Under the pieces are notes generated by a model. The model saw only the letters and a list, made by a program, of their open reading frames with translations. It was not told the origin of the DNA and made no database searches. The position numbers and the translations under genes were made by a program. A stretch of DNA of 64,000 nt from assembly GCA_012295275.1 (NCBI GenBank), contig CM022668.1, positions 14,406,522 to 14,470,521 of the forward strand. Direction: 5' to 3'. Below are positions 13,452 to 26,429 of the stretch, piece by piece. Each line of letters begins with the position of its first letter. Within the stretch, counting starts at the first letter, position 1. This DNA comes from Chrysomallon squamiferum (taxonomy: Eukaryota > Mollusca > Gastropoda > Neomphalida > Peltospiridae).

Positions 13452-13556
13452 ATTTGGATTCGGTTGTACATCATTTGTATCCGACTGTACATCATCTGTA
13501 TCCACCTGTACGTCATAAGCCTCCATCTGTACATCACTAATATCTGACTCTACATC
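13452..13556 (-). repeat. Five 21-bp units coding for the DVQ repeat (copy 1)
   Basis: Five consecutive 21-base units encode, in protein order, DVESDIS, DVQMEAY, DVQVDTD, DVQSDTN and DVQPNPN. The same array is present in the second gene copy at about 62385-62490, where the first unit reads DVQSDIS. Confidence 0.85.
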
Positions 13557-14379
13557 ATTTGGGTATGATAGTACATTGTGCTTGTCTGGCTGCATCACAA
13601 TGTTACGTCTGTCCTCATTGGTTGTTGTGATATCCAATGAGGCTTGCTCAGTTATTTTGCCTTCTCCATTTTCATTGGATATATCCATGGTGACACTCTG
13701 CATTATTTTGTTAGGAATATTTTCAACCTTGGTTTCCCTGGTTTGAGAACTAACCTTGTTTTTACCTTCAGAAGATTATAAAAGAAAGGACGTGTATTAT
13801 TTTTCTGTTTATTATTTTTTTATCTTTTATTTATTTTTTTATTTACTTATATATTTAGTTAGTTACTTGTTTCCTGATTTACTTATTTATTTAATTTAAT
13901 TTTTTTTTTTGGTTTACAAGAAGCTAAAATAAAATGTATAAAAATATTTCACTAGCCTGCGATGAATCTGAATTCTGATCTTTAGCTATGGACACATAGA
14001 CACCATATACATACATTAATTTCTGCAACTCTTTCATTTTTAATTTTGTCAGTGTTTTGAAAAATCTTTCATATATATATATATATAGACAGTGCTACAT
14101 GTCACATATATTTAAATCTTCAGTAAGGTAAAACTGTGTGAAACATTTGATTAACTCTTTTACATAAAATTTTCAGTAAAACACAATCTCATTATCCTCT
14201 TTTTATCATCATCATCATCATCAACATCACTATTATTATTATTACTATTATTATTCTAAAAATTATATTTTAACAAACAACTCTATATTCTGTTTCTGTT
14301 GCTCAAAACCAATATTTCTTTTCTTACGTGTCTATTTTATCATTCTTACATTTATATACATAATTTTGTATATATGTAT

Positions 14380-14482
<103 letters not shown>

Positions 14483-14734
14483 TAAAGTTTAAAAAATTAA
14501 CAAAAACCTTAAAAGTTCAACATCTGAAGTAACTGAAACATCATACCTGTGTCCACATGAAAAGGCCCACTGTCTTTCTCAGAAATAAAATTACTTTGTA
14601 CAAACTTTTAATAGGTGATTCATCTTCATGAACCTAACATGATGAAAATAATGCATTAATAAGTAAATAAATAATAGTAAAAGAAACACATAAATACATA
14701 TTTAGCTGCAGTAAGAGGATAAACCAAAATGCAG

Positions 14735-14765
<31 letters not shown>

Positions 14766-15073
14766 GTATTTATTGATTGTGAGTATTTACTATGTATGTG
14801 TGTATGTGTCTGAGTGTGTACATGTGTTTCTGTTTGTGCATTACCTTTTGAATTAATGGTTTGCATTGAGAATAGACCACAGAGACCAGAAGAAACAAAG
14901 ACACCTCTAAGAATTTGAACTTCATTTTAAAAATTCTAAGAAACAACAATAAATAAGTAAATAACTAAATAAAAAAAAAAAAAAAAAAAAAATTAACTAA
15001 TGAATTAATTAATATTATTTAAATTGTCTAAAAAAAACAACCCCAGAAATATAGTAAATTATTTTTATTAAAA

Positions 15074-15133
<60 letters not shown>

Positions 15134-15394
15134 TATAATAATAAAAATAAATGAAATAAAAAATAAAATAAAACATAATGTAAAATAATCATTAAAATAA
15201 ATAATTATTGTATTAAAAGTCACTGTGAATTACTTTTTGCATAACTCAACAACAGAATCGATTTCCTTGGATTACTAATACGAATAGAAGTTTATAAGTG
15301 GGAATGCTCAAATTATTTTTATGTAAAAAAAACCATTAAATAAAACAAGATTTCAGACCAGTTAGAATAGTGTAATATATTTTAAATATACCTG

Positions 15395-15672
15395 TGAATA
15401 GAAACCAAAATATATATTTCTCCCTTCAATGATATAAAGCAATAAAATATTTGATTCGTAATTAATATTAGGCTATTACATTTTGTTGCAAATGACTTAA
15501 AAATCTCTTCGCTTAACTGTCATTTTTGTATTCGTGTGTTTTCGGAGTGCTGAAGCGGAAATTTCCGAACTATCATTCAGTTGTTGTTTTGCGTTCAGCA
15601 TATTGTTTTCAACGCCATGTTGATAGAGAAAACATGTAGGTAAATAAAATGAGATGGGTGCAAAAGACAGAA
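15395..15672 (+). repeat. NSF 3'-flank repeat, copy 1
   Basis: A segment containing ttataaagcaataaaatatt, ttcgtgtgttttcgga, gttcagcatattgttttcaa and cgccatgttgat. It recurs after NSF-A (24785-25080), after NSF-C (52735-53020) and again at 54715-55010. Here it is joined almost directly to the tail of an NSF exon 2, which marks a deletion that fused the end of a lost upstream NSF unit to the body of copy A. Confidence 0.75.
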
Positions 15673-15898
15673 AATTTTAATCTTCTGTAAATGGTTTGAA
15701 TGAAAAAACGAAAAATCAAAAGAAGATGTCAGGTTTGTGAAATGTTGTGCGGAGAGAGAGAGAGAGAGAGAGAGGCTTAAAGGCAGATTAGAAACAATAA
15801 ACACACAAACAATAAACACACACAAAAAGGTAAGTATATGTATCTGTATCTGTTGTATGTGTAGGTTTATATGTGTTTATATATGTGTATGTATGTAG

Positions 15899-15947
<49 letters not shown>

Positions 15948-17525
15948 CGTATGTAAATATGTGAATATGACTTCTGACACGAATGTTTTAGAGCTTTGGT
16001 TAGAATGGAATAACCATTTTGTCCAGTATTAATTTCTTACTATTATTGTAATATTAACTGTTACCACTTTGTATTTCAGGTATATCATGATTTTAGTTAA
16101 TCAACACTTCAGTTATTTATTTACAATAATGCCACATCATTCTGTTGGTCTACGAAAAATAGCTTTCAATGCTATGCATGTTAGTATACACACAATATGT
16201 TTGTAATGTTAGGCTACTGAAATAACAAATAAATAAATAAACTCACATACACAAACACACAAACACACATATAAAGTAAATAAATAAATAAGCCAATAAA
16301 TAAATGAATAAATAAATATATGGTTTTTATATTTGCTTTAATTAATTTGGCTGTTGAAATAATTAGTAAGTGAGTAAATAAATATATAGAACTTTTTCTT
16401 TTTATATTTAAAAAAAACAACAAACAAATAATGTAGTAATTAAAATTGATTAAATAACTTCCTGTTTTTGGCTTGTTAATAACCGTCTTTTGTTTTAATT
16501 TTTCAGAGAAAATGGGCTAGCATTATTCTAAATGCTGAAATATAAGTGGAACCATTTGGTTTTAATACAAGAACTCAGGGTATTGGATCCATTGTTTTTG
16601 AAATTGATTTCTTCAGGAAGAAGTAGTAAGTGACAGCACAGGAAAAGATTGTTTAGTTTTTTAAAATTGAAAAATAAAATCAAATCAGAGCACAGTCAAA
16701 TTCATTTTTATGTTTTTAGAATTTGTTATATCAGCATAACTCATAAATCATTAATATGTACAAATAGAGTGATTTCCCTTGCTTTTATGACACCCTGTAG
16801 CAACACTTAATTCATGAATTCTGTTTTAGATTGCATTGTTATTAAAATAGATTTCGTGAATAATAATTTTAAAAAAAGGCACATTAACACTTTAAAAAAG
16901 GTACATTAAAAAATGTAGGAATTGACAGACATTCTAATTTAGTTAAAATCATTAAAACAAGAAAACCAACAAGAAAAGCGAAAGACAAAAATCATCAGAT
17001 TTTAAGAAAACCACCAAAAAAAAAATAATAATACCCCCAAAATAATGAAAAACCCCAAACAAACCTCAAATCCCCCCCAAAAAGCAACTTTGAAATATTA
17101 ATTTAAAAAATATTTCTAATTTCATTTGTTATTATATTTAAATAAAATATATTTATGTTTTTTTTCAGTCAATCTACTGAAATGTTTGACAGTGACAGGA
17201 TGGCACAAGAGTTTCTCATGACCTTTAACAGTCACTCATTTCAAGTTGACCAGTTATTGTCATTTAATTACAAGAAGAAATTTTTTGCCCTTAAAGTGAA
17301 ATATATCGAAGGTTTTTCTTTTTATACTGTAAAAAAATCATACCGAATTGATGATCAAACATCCAGTCAGATGTGTAATATTTTATTAATTTTTCTAAAA
17401 TGTTTATTTTATATTAATATAATCTGGTTTTAGCATTTAAGATATGTATTTTTAAGATATATATATATATATATACACATACACATATATATGTTTGCAA
17501 ATATGACTGGTAATTTGAAGCAAGT

Positions 17526-17564
<39 letters not shown>

Positions 17565-19312
17565 TAGGTAAAAAATGTATTTATTTACTTTAATTTTGCT
17601 TATTTTGTTTATTTTATTTTTTAGTACTGGATTTTACTGCAGTCAAGGAGAATATGGGAGGAAAGCCTAAAAAGGTATTTAAAAAGAAAATATTTATATC
17701 TTTAAACTCATGTTAAAATACTTATTATAATTATAATTGCATACAGACATTTCTTGATCCTACTTACAGAGGTCCTTACATCCTTAGATCCACATATATG
17801 TAGATCCCTACGTAGTTAGATCAGTACTTAAGTACACGTATCCATACTTACATATATCCATACTTATATAGATCCATACTCATTTAAATTCATACTTAAT
17901 AGATCCAAACTTACCAAGATCCATACTTACATACATCTTTACTTTATGTAGATCCATTTTTATATTGGTTCACATATTCATTTTTATACAGATTCATACT
18001 TAAAGTAATATGTGTAGAGATTACTCACACAGATTGCTTCTCATGTTGATGTATTCTTACATAGATCCTATTCTTTTGATCCATACTTCTTATGTCTGTT
18101 GATACTTATGTAGATCAACATTTCCATGGTTGATGTCTGGTCAGCATAAACACAAAAATGACCACACACACACACACACACACACACACTGTCTCTCTGT
18201 CTCTCTCCATTAAATTAATTTTGTATGAGTTTTCAAGACAATACTCACTGTGTGACATATATACAATTTATCAAGTAGGTTATTACTAGTATTTCTAAGA
18301 TTGTGGTTGGTTACTGTATATTAATATGGAGAATAATATTTCCAATTACAGGCAGACTTTGGATTTCTGACACCAAACGCTGGAGTTGTGTTTGAAAAAG
18401 CTGACAATTCACCTCTAAATCTGAAAGGAAAGTCAAACGGGTAAATAAAAATGATAATTATTATGATTTTGATAATAGTTATAAATAATTTAAAAAAAGA
18501 AGAAATTTCCTCCATGCAAAACGGTCTAAAAAAAATAGCTAAAGATACTTCGAAGGACAATTTTCTCTGTTCAAATGAACTAGGCCTATCTTTTCTAGTC
18601 ATAGAAACTTTGTGACTGGTAAAATTTAGATTATGACATGAAGAATTTGAAAGTCTGCAGAATCCAAAAGGTCACTTAATTCTGTCTTAGAATCACAGTG
18701 TTACAAATATTACAATATCACAGGTTATGAGAGTTAAATTTAAATATTAAATATTTTAAATATCTTTTTAAATGCAGAAAATCAACTTACCAGTCAATTA
18801 TCAATCCATTGAAGCCATTGGTTGGTTAATCTTTAATTTTGTCGTAATTATTTTTGAAAATTTCTGCTGTTGTTATTTCATTTATGTTGTTATATTAACA
18901 CTAGTTCTGAATTATTATGAAAACTTGTAATAAATTAACAATGTTTCAGTAACTTCTCTATGGCACTGTATTCTTTTGTTATTTAAAAAAAAAAAAACTT
19001 TTTGTTTAGGAATGAAACATGTCAGAGGCATTCTTCTGTATGGTCCACCAGGGACAGGGAAGAAATTAATGGCAAGGTTTGTATGAGCTTTCATAATAAT
19101 GCTGCTTATTGTACCTGTATTTGTATATCCTGTTAAGTAAATAAATAAATGTGTGTGTGTGTGTGATAGCTAGGTTTGTGCCACCTTTCATACTAATTGC
19201 TATTTATTATGCCTGTATTTATATCTGGTTTTAATATATATAATGAATATTACTAACTTGGAAACCAAAATATGAGAAACCTAGAATACAAATTTCTGTT
19301 TCTTTTTTGTTT

Positions 19313-19316
<4 letters not shown>

Positions 19317-19362
<46 letters not shown>
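19317..19362. repeat. (CT)n in NSF-A intron 9
   Basis: CT dinucleotide run just upstream of the exon 10 acceptor. The same place carries a longer run in NSF-B (37073-37149) and only a short one in NSF-C, so this microsatellite is changing length between the paralogs. Confidence 0.85.
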
Positions 19363-19368
<6 letters not shown>

Positions 19369-21194
19369 AATTATATTTCTTTCTTTGTAATTGCAGAAAG
19401 ATGGGTAAGATTTTGAATGCCTGAGAACCAAAGATAATAAACGGACTTCAGATTCTTGACAAATTTGTGGGAGAATCGGAGGCGAACATTCGCAGACTTT
19501 TTGCTGATGCTGAGGAGGAAGAAAAACAAGTAATTATCAAAAAATGTTCAAAAAACAAAAATCTCTTCTATGTGCTGCACTATGAACACAAGGATTTTTT
19601 TGTTGATGAGAAAAAAGTTTGAGAAATCAGAATATTTTACTCTGTTGTCTTTGGGAATGTAATTTTTAAAAATGTTTTGATCTCTGGTCCATGTTTTGTT
19701 ATTGTGTAGATACAAAAAGATTTTTGATACATTTGCTGTGTTGGAAATGTATACTTTTTTTTCTGATGTAGAAAAGGATGAAAAATGAGTGCTGTTAAAA
19801 ACATTTTAACTTTTAACTTTTTGTTGTTCTTTTTCATAAAATCATTATGGTTTACTCCTCAACAGTCTAACTAAATGTGATTTGTTACTTCTTGAAGAGT
19901 CACAGTTTCCTGATTGTTGAAAAATGAGAAGCTATCAGTGGATATTTGCTATGTAAATGAAACATTTTCCTTGTTCTCTTAGGTTGGAAGTGGTCTTCAC
20001 ATCATAATTGTTGACAAGATTGATGCCATTTGTAAATCCAGAAGTGGTGTGGCAAGTATTTTAATAAGTATAAGTATTTTAGCTTTGTGCTAACGTCAAT
20101 AAATTTCATATTCCATAAGATTAGGGCAAAATGTAAATAATTTTTAATATGTTTTTAAACTGTCCCATATATAAATGGTTTTGAGTTGCCCTGTACTTAT
20201 ACAAGTACTTCACTAGTCACAATATGGTGAATGCAGAATCTCAGCATTGTATCTGTATCATTAGATATTTTCATCAGTCCTGTGAGACAAAACTCTGCGG
20301 TGAATAAAGTATAGGACTAATGCAACAGGGTCTAGTAAGAATTTTGAGATTAAACGTTTTGTTATAATTCAGTGTAAAAATAAATAATAAAGCCTGGAAA
20401 GAAAGAAACAAACAAAATTTTGATAGTAATAAAGTATAACAGTAAAATGACAGTTTGAAAAGAAATAATGAAACCAAACTTTACTAATAATGAAGTATGA
20501 CAATAAAATATAGTCTGAGTAAAAAAGAAAAAAAAACCCATTAAGATCTAACTTTGCCACTAATAATGTATAATAGAAAAACTGAGATCAAACTTTGCAG
20601 ATGATAAAATAAAATAAAATAGTATTATAATGTGTATGAAATAACAGTAAAATCAAACTTTGTTAATAATAAAGTATAACATTGCTACTGTGCACTCTGT
20701 CAGCCATTTATTTGAAACAGTTCACATAAAAATATATATAAAACAGAAATCATTACTGAGACACTTAAAGCAACATTACGAATACCAGACTCGTCAATAT
20801 TTAAAATAAACTTCACAACCAGTGTTTCTTTTTTTAAATATTTTTTTTGTTGTTGTTTAATTAAAGTTCTTTTTCTACTTATTTCCAGGCTGGAAACACA
20901 GCAGTACATGACACAGTTGTGAATCAGCTGTTAGCCTAACTGGATGGTGTTGAACAGTTAAACAACATTCTTGTTATTGGTATGACCAACAGAAAAGATA
21001 TGATTGACGAGGCTTTGCTTAGACCTGGACGATTAGAAGTGCACATTGAGATAGGTGAGTACATTGTGATTTATGTATTTGAGTATAGATGGGTCATTCA
21101 TGATTTACAGATAGGTAGGTGTATTGTGATATATGTATATATAGGTAGGTATATTGGGATACAGGTATATAATATAAGATAAGTGGGTATGGGG

Positions 21195-21705
21195 CAGGGA
21201 CGTGCAAACTTTTTTAAAATGGGTGCAGGATGGATCTTATAGGAAGATCATGAGGGCCAGAATATGAAATGAGAACAAAAACGATTTCAAACTGTGTATT
21301 TTATATAAACAGTAAATTCACTTTTAGCAAATATTAGAAGAGGTAATGAGATGGGTGTTGTTGCATACCATGAAGCAGCAATTCAATGTCAGGCTTTATT
21401 GATGTGGTGGACTAGCAAAGAATATGATATAGTTTGCATAGTTTGAATTGAGTGAAGCAAGCAGCCATTCAAAATTCGGATGTGGGCACTATTGATTCGA
21501 TGAGCATGTTCGAGACACCTTAAATTTTAAACTTGAATGTGACTTGAATAAAAAAATAGCTGTGTCAGTTGACTTTATTTCATTGACTTGTATTTTGCTG
21601 TCTCACAAGCCACATGGCAGTGTTAATTGTGAACAGTTTGGCAGGCCAGACAATAAACCATTGCGGGCTGAATCTTGCCCATGAGCCGGAGTTTGCCTGC
21701 CCGTG
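21195..21705. mobile_element. hAT-like non-autonomous element (MITE) in NSF-A intron 12
   Basis: A 511-base element beginning CAGGGACGTGCAAACTTTTT and ending GGAGTTTGCCTGCCCGTG, an imperfect terminal inverted repeat of the hAT type. It is flanked by an 8-base near-duplication, GTATGGGG (21187-21194) and GTATCTGG (21706-21713). Eight-base target duplications are typical of hAT. No transposase is encoded. The same element lies at the same intron position in copies B and C, so it inserted before the array formed. Confidence 0.75.
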
Positions 21706-23138
21706 GTATCTGGTGATGTATGTATACATGTATAGATGACTCATTTATGATTTAGAACTAGGTGGATATATTGTTATATGAATACAAGATAGGTGGGTGC
21801 ATGGTAATACATGAATGTCTGTATCATTCATCTTTTCATCCATAACCTTCATCCATCCATCCATCAATTCACACCACCCGTATTATCTTTCCAATTCCTA
21901 CTCCCAACCCTACTCAACCATTTGTCTATACTTTCATTGATAATTTTTACCACAGTTAATTATATTTTTTTAAACATCTGCAAACATTATTCTGTTTTGT
22001 TTCATTCACGGTGTAAAGTAATTTCATTAGCGTTAATTAATTGTAAATTAGGGCTGCCTGACGAGGCAGGAAGACTCCAGATTTTGCAGATTCACACTGC
22101 AACGATGGTGGAAAACAACAAACTCACATCAGACGTGGATCTGAATGAGCTGGCAGCCTTGACAGAGAATTTCAGTGGAGAAGAGATAAAGGATTTAGTA
22201 AGAGCAGCTCAGTATACAGCCATGAACAAGCTGATTAAGGTACATGTTTGTGCTTGCTTTAACCTTTATTTAGCATTTTTGCATCTGTGTTGATATCTTG
22301 TTTCTAAGTTTGTTGGTTTTCTTGTGGCTTTTGTTACAAAAAATAAAAATATTTTAGTTTTGTTAAAACATTTCCTGTTAAGAATAGAAAATTGAAATTC
22401 AATTTTTGTATTTTAATTTTTAATTTTTTTTTTTCTTGCAACTTTCGGAGCAAAGAATAAATATTTAAAAAAAATGTATTTCCTGTTAATAACAGAAATT
22501 TTTAATTTTAAATATGATTCAATGATAACCAGTTTATTTTATTCTTATGGCCATGTTTGTGTATGTTCTAAATTTAAGAAATTTAATATATAATATCTGT
22601 GATATATATTTGTTGATTTATCTTAGTAGTCATAATTTTTACTTCAGAAAATACAGATTTCCAATTTTCATTTTCACTAACTGGTGACTTTGCTCCAAAC
22701 ATTAAACTTTATACAAGTATCAGTATCATATTGAATTAAATCGATAATTTAAGTAAATTAAAACAATTAACTGTAAATGAGATTAATTATTCTTTACTAA
22801 GCTTGCATCTATGATTTTAAGCAGATATTAAAGTTGTGAATTAATAAGAAAATTTTGTTTTATCTAGGTCACTTCTACTGTAGAGGTTGACCCAGATGCC
22901 AGAGACAAACTTGAAGTGTCGAGATCAGACTTCATGCATGCACTTCAGAATTACATAAAACCAGTAAGTATTGACAATAAACTGGATAAATTTTGATTAA
23001 ATAAGGGCTGGTTGACGAATTTTTGAAATAAAATAGTTATTTGTTTTAATGTTGCAACGGTTCTTATTATTAATTTCACAGGCTTTTGGCAGCAGCAAGG
23101 AAGGACTTGAAACATTCATTACAAACGGAATCACATAA

Positions 23139-23240
<102 letters not shown>

Positions 23241-23829
23241 TGATTGGCTGTCTTACCATTTGAAATCAAATACCATTGGTTGTTTGTTTTTTCTGTGGTT
23301 TTTTTTAGAAATTTTAAATAACTGTTAGAAGTGTTTTTATTGATGGTTTTGTTATTTCAACATTTTTTCATTATTGGCTTTTTTTCTATAATTTTAAGTA
23401 GCTGACAAGTATGTTGTTGATGGTCTTTGTACATTTTTATTACTGGTTGTTGTTATTTTATGAAAATGACAGTTTGTAATTTTAAAATCTTACAATGTTT
23501 TTGATTGGGTTTGTTTTCTGATGATGTTTGAAAGTTGTCAAAAAAAATTAAACTTCTGATTATACACTCTCTCTCTCATTAAATAAATTTTCATTAATTC
23601 ATTCATATAGTTATTCATTCATTCATTATGTATTTATTAATTTCATTCAATTATTTATTCATTCATTCATTCATTCGTTCATTCATTCACACGGCCTGCA
23701 TCCAGTGGGAAGACAGCTCAAGCTGCCACTATTGCCAAACTCTCAGATTTACCATTTGTGAAACTCTGCACACCAGAAAATATGAGTGGTTTTACTGAAA
23801 CTGCAAAATGTCAGGTAATTAAGAAGGTA

Positions 23830-23847
23830 TTTAATTTAAAAAAAAGA

Positions 23848-23882
<35 letters not shown>

Positions 23883-24438
23883 TAAATTTAAAAAACTAAA
23901 ATATTTAAAAAAAAACCCAGTAGTTGTATTTTGTTACTGTTGAAAATACCGTTTTAATCATTGTAAGTCTTCTGACTTTTTTTATTGTCAGATATTATTT
24001 CATTACAATTATTACTGTTATTATTATATTTCTTGTTATATTTGTTGTTATTATATTCTTATTCTTATTTTTGCTGTTATTATTTTTGTCATAGATGTTA
24101 TTTTATTATTGTTATTTTTTTAATTAATATTAGTTATTGTTTTGTTATTAGTTTTACTATTATTGTTTTTATTTATTGCTGTCATTATTATTATTAATTT
24201 ATGTATTACTACTACCACTTTCATTACTGTTTTTTGTTGTTTTTCTTTTCATCATCACCTTCATCATCATCATCATCATTATTGTTGTTATTATTGTCAT
24301 TATATTATTATTATTACTCTTATTATTATTACTATTATTATTATTATTATTACTATTATTATTATTAATATGATGATGATTATTATTATTATTATTAATT
24401 TTATGATTATGAATGTATTATTATTATTTTTATTACAG
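23830..24438 (+). repeat. Low-complexity TTA/ATT-rich intron 16 of NSF-A
   Basis: The intron before the terminal exon is almost wholly TTA, ATT, ATC and CAT trinucleotide repeats. The long Leu/Ile-rich open frames here come from that composition and are not genes. The same block precedes the last exon of NSF-C (51740-52348). Confidence 0.8.
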
Positions 24439-24784
24439 ATAGATGAGACTGACAGACCAGAAAAATCTCTCAACAAACTTGAAGATGAAGATGCACCTGA
24501 GAGATATCTCCAGAAAAGACACTGTACATAATAGAAAATTGTTGTTCAGTTTTTTATTTTTTTATTTTTTTTTCTTCCCTTTAGTCTTACTAATAACCTT
24601 CAATGCTTGTTATTGTGTAGAAAAAAAGTCAAGATAGATGATAAATTACATTGTTGTTAGTTTTGATAGTCTTCTTGATTTTGTATTCTGTGTAGTGAAT
24701 TATATATTTATTTAGCTGACGTGTACAAATAATCGTGTTTAAAAATTCATATTTTTGCAGTTCTTGTGTTTAATGTCACAAACA

Positions 24785-25080
24785 CTAAACTATAATATAT
24801 CTAAATATATATATTTCTCGCCTCTGGTGTTATAAAGCAATAAAATATTTGATTTGTAATTAATTTTAGGCTATTACATTTTGTTGTAAATGATTTTAAA
24901 ATCTCTTCCCTTAACTGTCATATTTTGTATTCGTGTGTTTTCGGAGCGCTGAACCGGAAAATGCCGAACTATTGTTCAGTTGTTGTTTTGCGTTCAGCAT
25001 ATTGTTTTCAACGCCATGTTGATTGAGAAAACGATATGTAGGTAAATAAAATGACATGACTGCAAAAGACAGAAATCGCT
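24785..25080 (+). repeat. NSF 3'-flank repeat, copy 2
   Basis: Follows the NSF-A terminal exon. It includes AATAAA at 24839-24844, a likely polyadenylation signal for the truncated transcript, and matches the segments at 15395, 52735 and 54715. Confidence 0.7.
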
Positions 25081-25089
25081 AGGGTGCTA

Positions 25090-25380
25090 TATGTGCCTTA
25101 ATCAGATACTGTGTATACGTAATCACATCAAATTTGAGACATGCCCCTTTTATTTAGGATTTTTATGTTTTTTACAAATTTATTTAGGTTTTATTGTTTC
25201 TCCCAGTTATACCAAAGAAAATCCAAAATATAAGTTTTTCCCTGTTCTTACTCATGGCATACGTGGGCGTGTTATCATTCAAACATAAGTGCTACGATGA
25301 CGTTCAGTGCAGTGACTGTCTGAAAACGTGACGTCATGAACCCCCCCTCATCAGAAAAGCTGGATCCGCCACAGTAATAA
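25090..25380. mobile_element. Probable DNA-transposon end with CRE palindrome
   Basis: Read on the minus strand the segment starts CTGTGGCGGATCCAGCTTTT and contains TGACGTCA at 25329-25336. A GTGGCGGATCCAG-type end is common among invertebrate DNA transposons (family knowledge). The segment recurs at 55010-55300. No transposase was seen and the other end is not defined, so the class is unassigned. Confidence 0.4.
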
Positions 25381-25574
25381 TACTAATAGTGGTAGTAGTA
25401 GTCATAAATGAAAAAATAAAACAATAAATTAATAAAAAAAAATGTATAACTAAATAAATAAGTAAATAAATATATAAGTAAATGAATAAGTAAATGAATA
25501 AGTAAATAAATAAATAAATAAGAAATAGGAATATCAAAACAGGTATGGGGAAAATTATAAAAAAAAAAAAAATG

Positions 25575-26170
25575 TATATAGTGGGATGTATACAGTTGTA
25601 ACCTAAGTTTCGTTTGGATGTTTCTTAATTTGATCTGACCAGTGACCCAGCGACATTGACGTCACTAAGGTGATCCATTTTCTCTAAATTAACAGGTAAC
25701 AGACCAACGTAATGTTATGAATAGTATATATTTGAGATGTAATCTCATTAGTGGCTCTTTGCCAAACTTATAATCATAATTTTGTATTCTATGTAGTGAA
25801 TTTAGTAATATTCGCAAAACACTTCTTTTTACACACCCTTCCAAACGTCCACGGAGCAAAAGCCCTAACTCAGAAAGGAAAAAGTAACAAAAAACAACAG
25901 GCGACAGAAAAACAGAAATGGCAAATCACACACAAACTCTGACTTAGACAAAACACCCGAGGCAGAAGATAATCAACAAAAGAAACCCCCCCCATACGAC
26001 AACCAATAAAAACACTACTCGCTCAACAACAACAACAACCCAAACAAACAAAAAACATCGAGACTACACCTGTCTCACTTCAGAAATACGAATATAGGGG
26101 AAAAAATCACAGAAAAAAAAGAAAAAAAAAAGAACAGGAATAAAATTTACAACTTTTAATTAAGAAATAT
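25575..26170 (+). repeat. Spacer repeat with TGACGTCA site, copy 1
   Basis: A unit running from gtgggatgtatacagttgta through cctaagtttcgtttggatg and a TGACGTCA palindrome (25657-25664) to a Lys/Thr-rich frame ending QKWQITHKL (stop after 25939). Related segments are at 53055-53690, 54350-54600 and 55525-56150. The frame just before the LINE endonuclease part could be the tail of a LINE ORF1; this is inference. Confidence 0.55.
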
Positions 26171-26429
26171 AAACAATGAAAAATAGATTAAACACATTTT
26201 GTCATTTTTTTTTTTTTTTGTGTTAATGTTGGTGGTTTATCTATCATCGTGTTGCGTTATATTCAATACTTTACAGACCCATACATTTTGTGACTTTTTT
26301 TCTGTTTTTTTTCTTCCAGCGACCACAAATACATCTCCAGAGATCCGCATGGAAACACACATGGAATGTTCAACAATGAGCTACACGAACAAACAAAAGC
26401 CATGTTAGTTAATGTAGCCATGTGGAAAA

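Noticed and set aside
15601-15640. Possible NSF first exon ATGTTGATAGAGAAAACATG then TAG|GTAAAT in the 3'-flank repeat
   Set aside because: It ends in phase 2 while NSF exon 2 needs phase 0, and all four copies sit downstream of an NSF gene end or its remnant.
18321-18602. 93-codon minus-strand frame
   Set aside because: Antisense to NSF exon 7 and intron; no domain.
23985-24531. Leu/Ile-rich frames resembling membrane proteins before the last NSF-A exon
   Set aside because: They are translations of TTA/ATT/ATC simple repeats; the same is true at 52052-52348.
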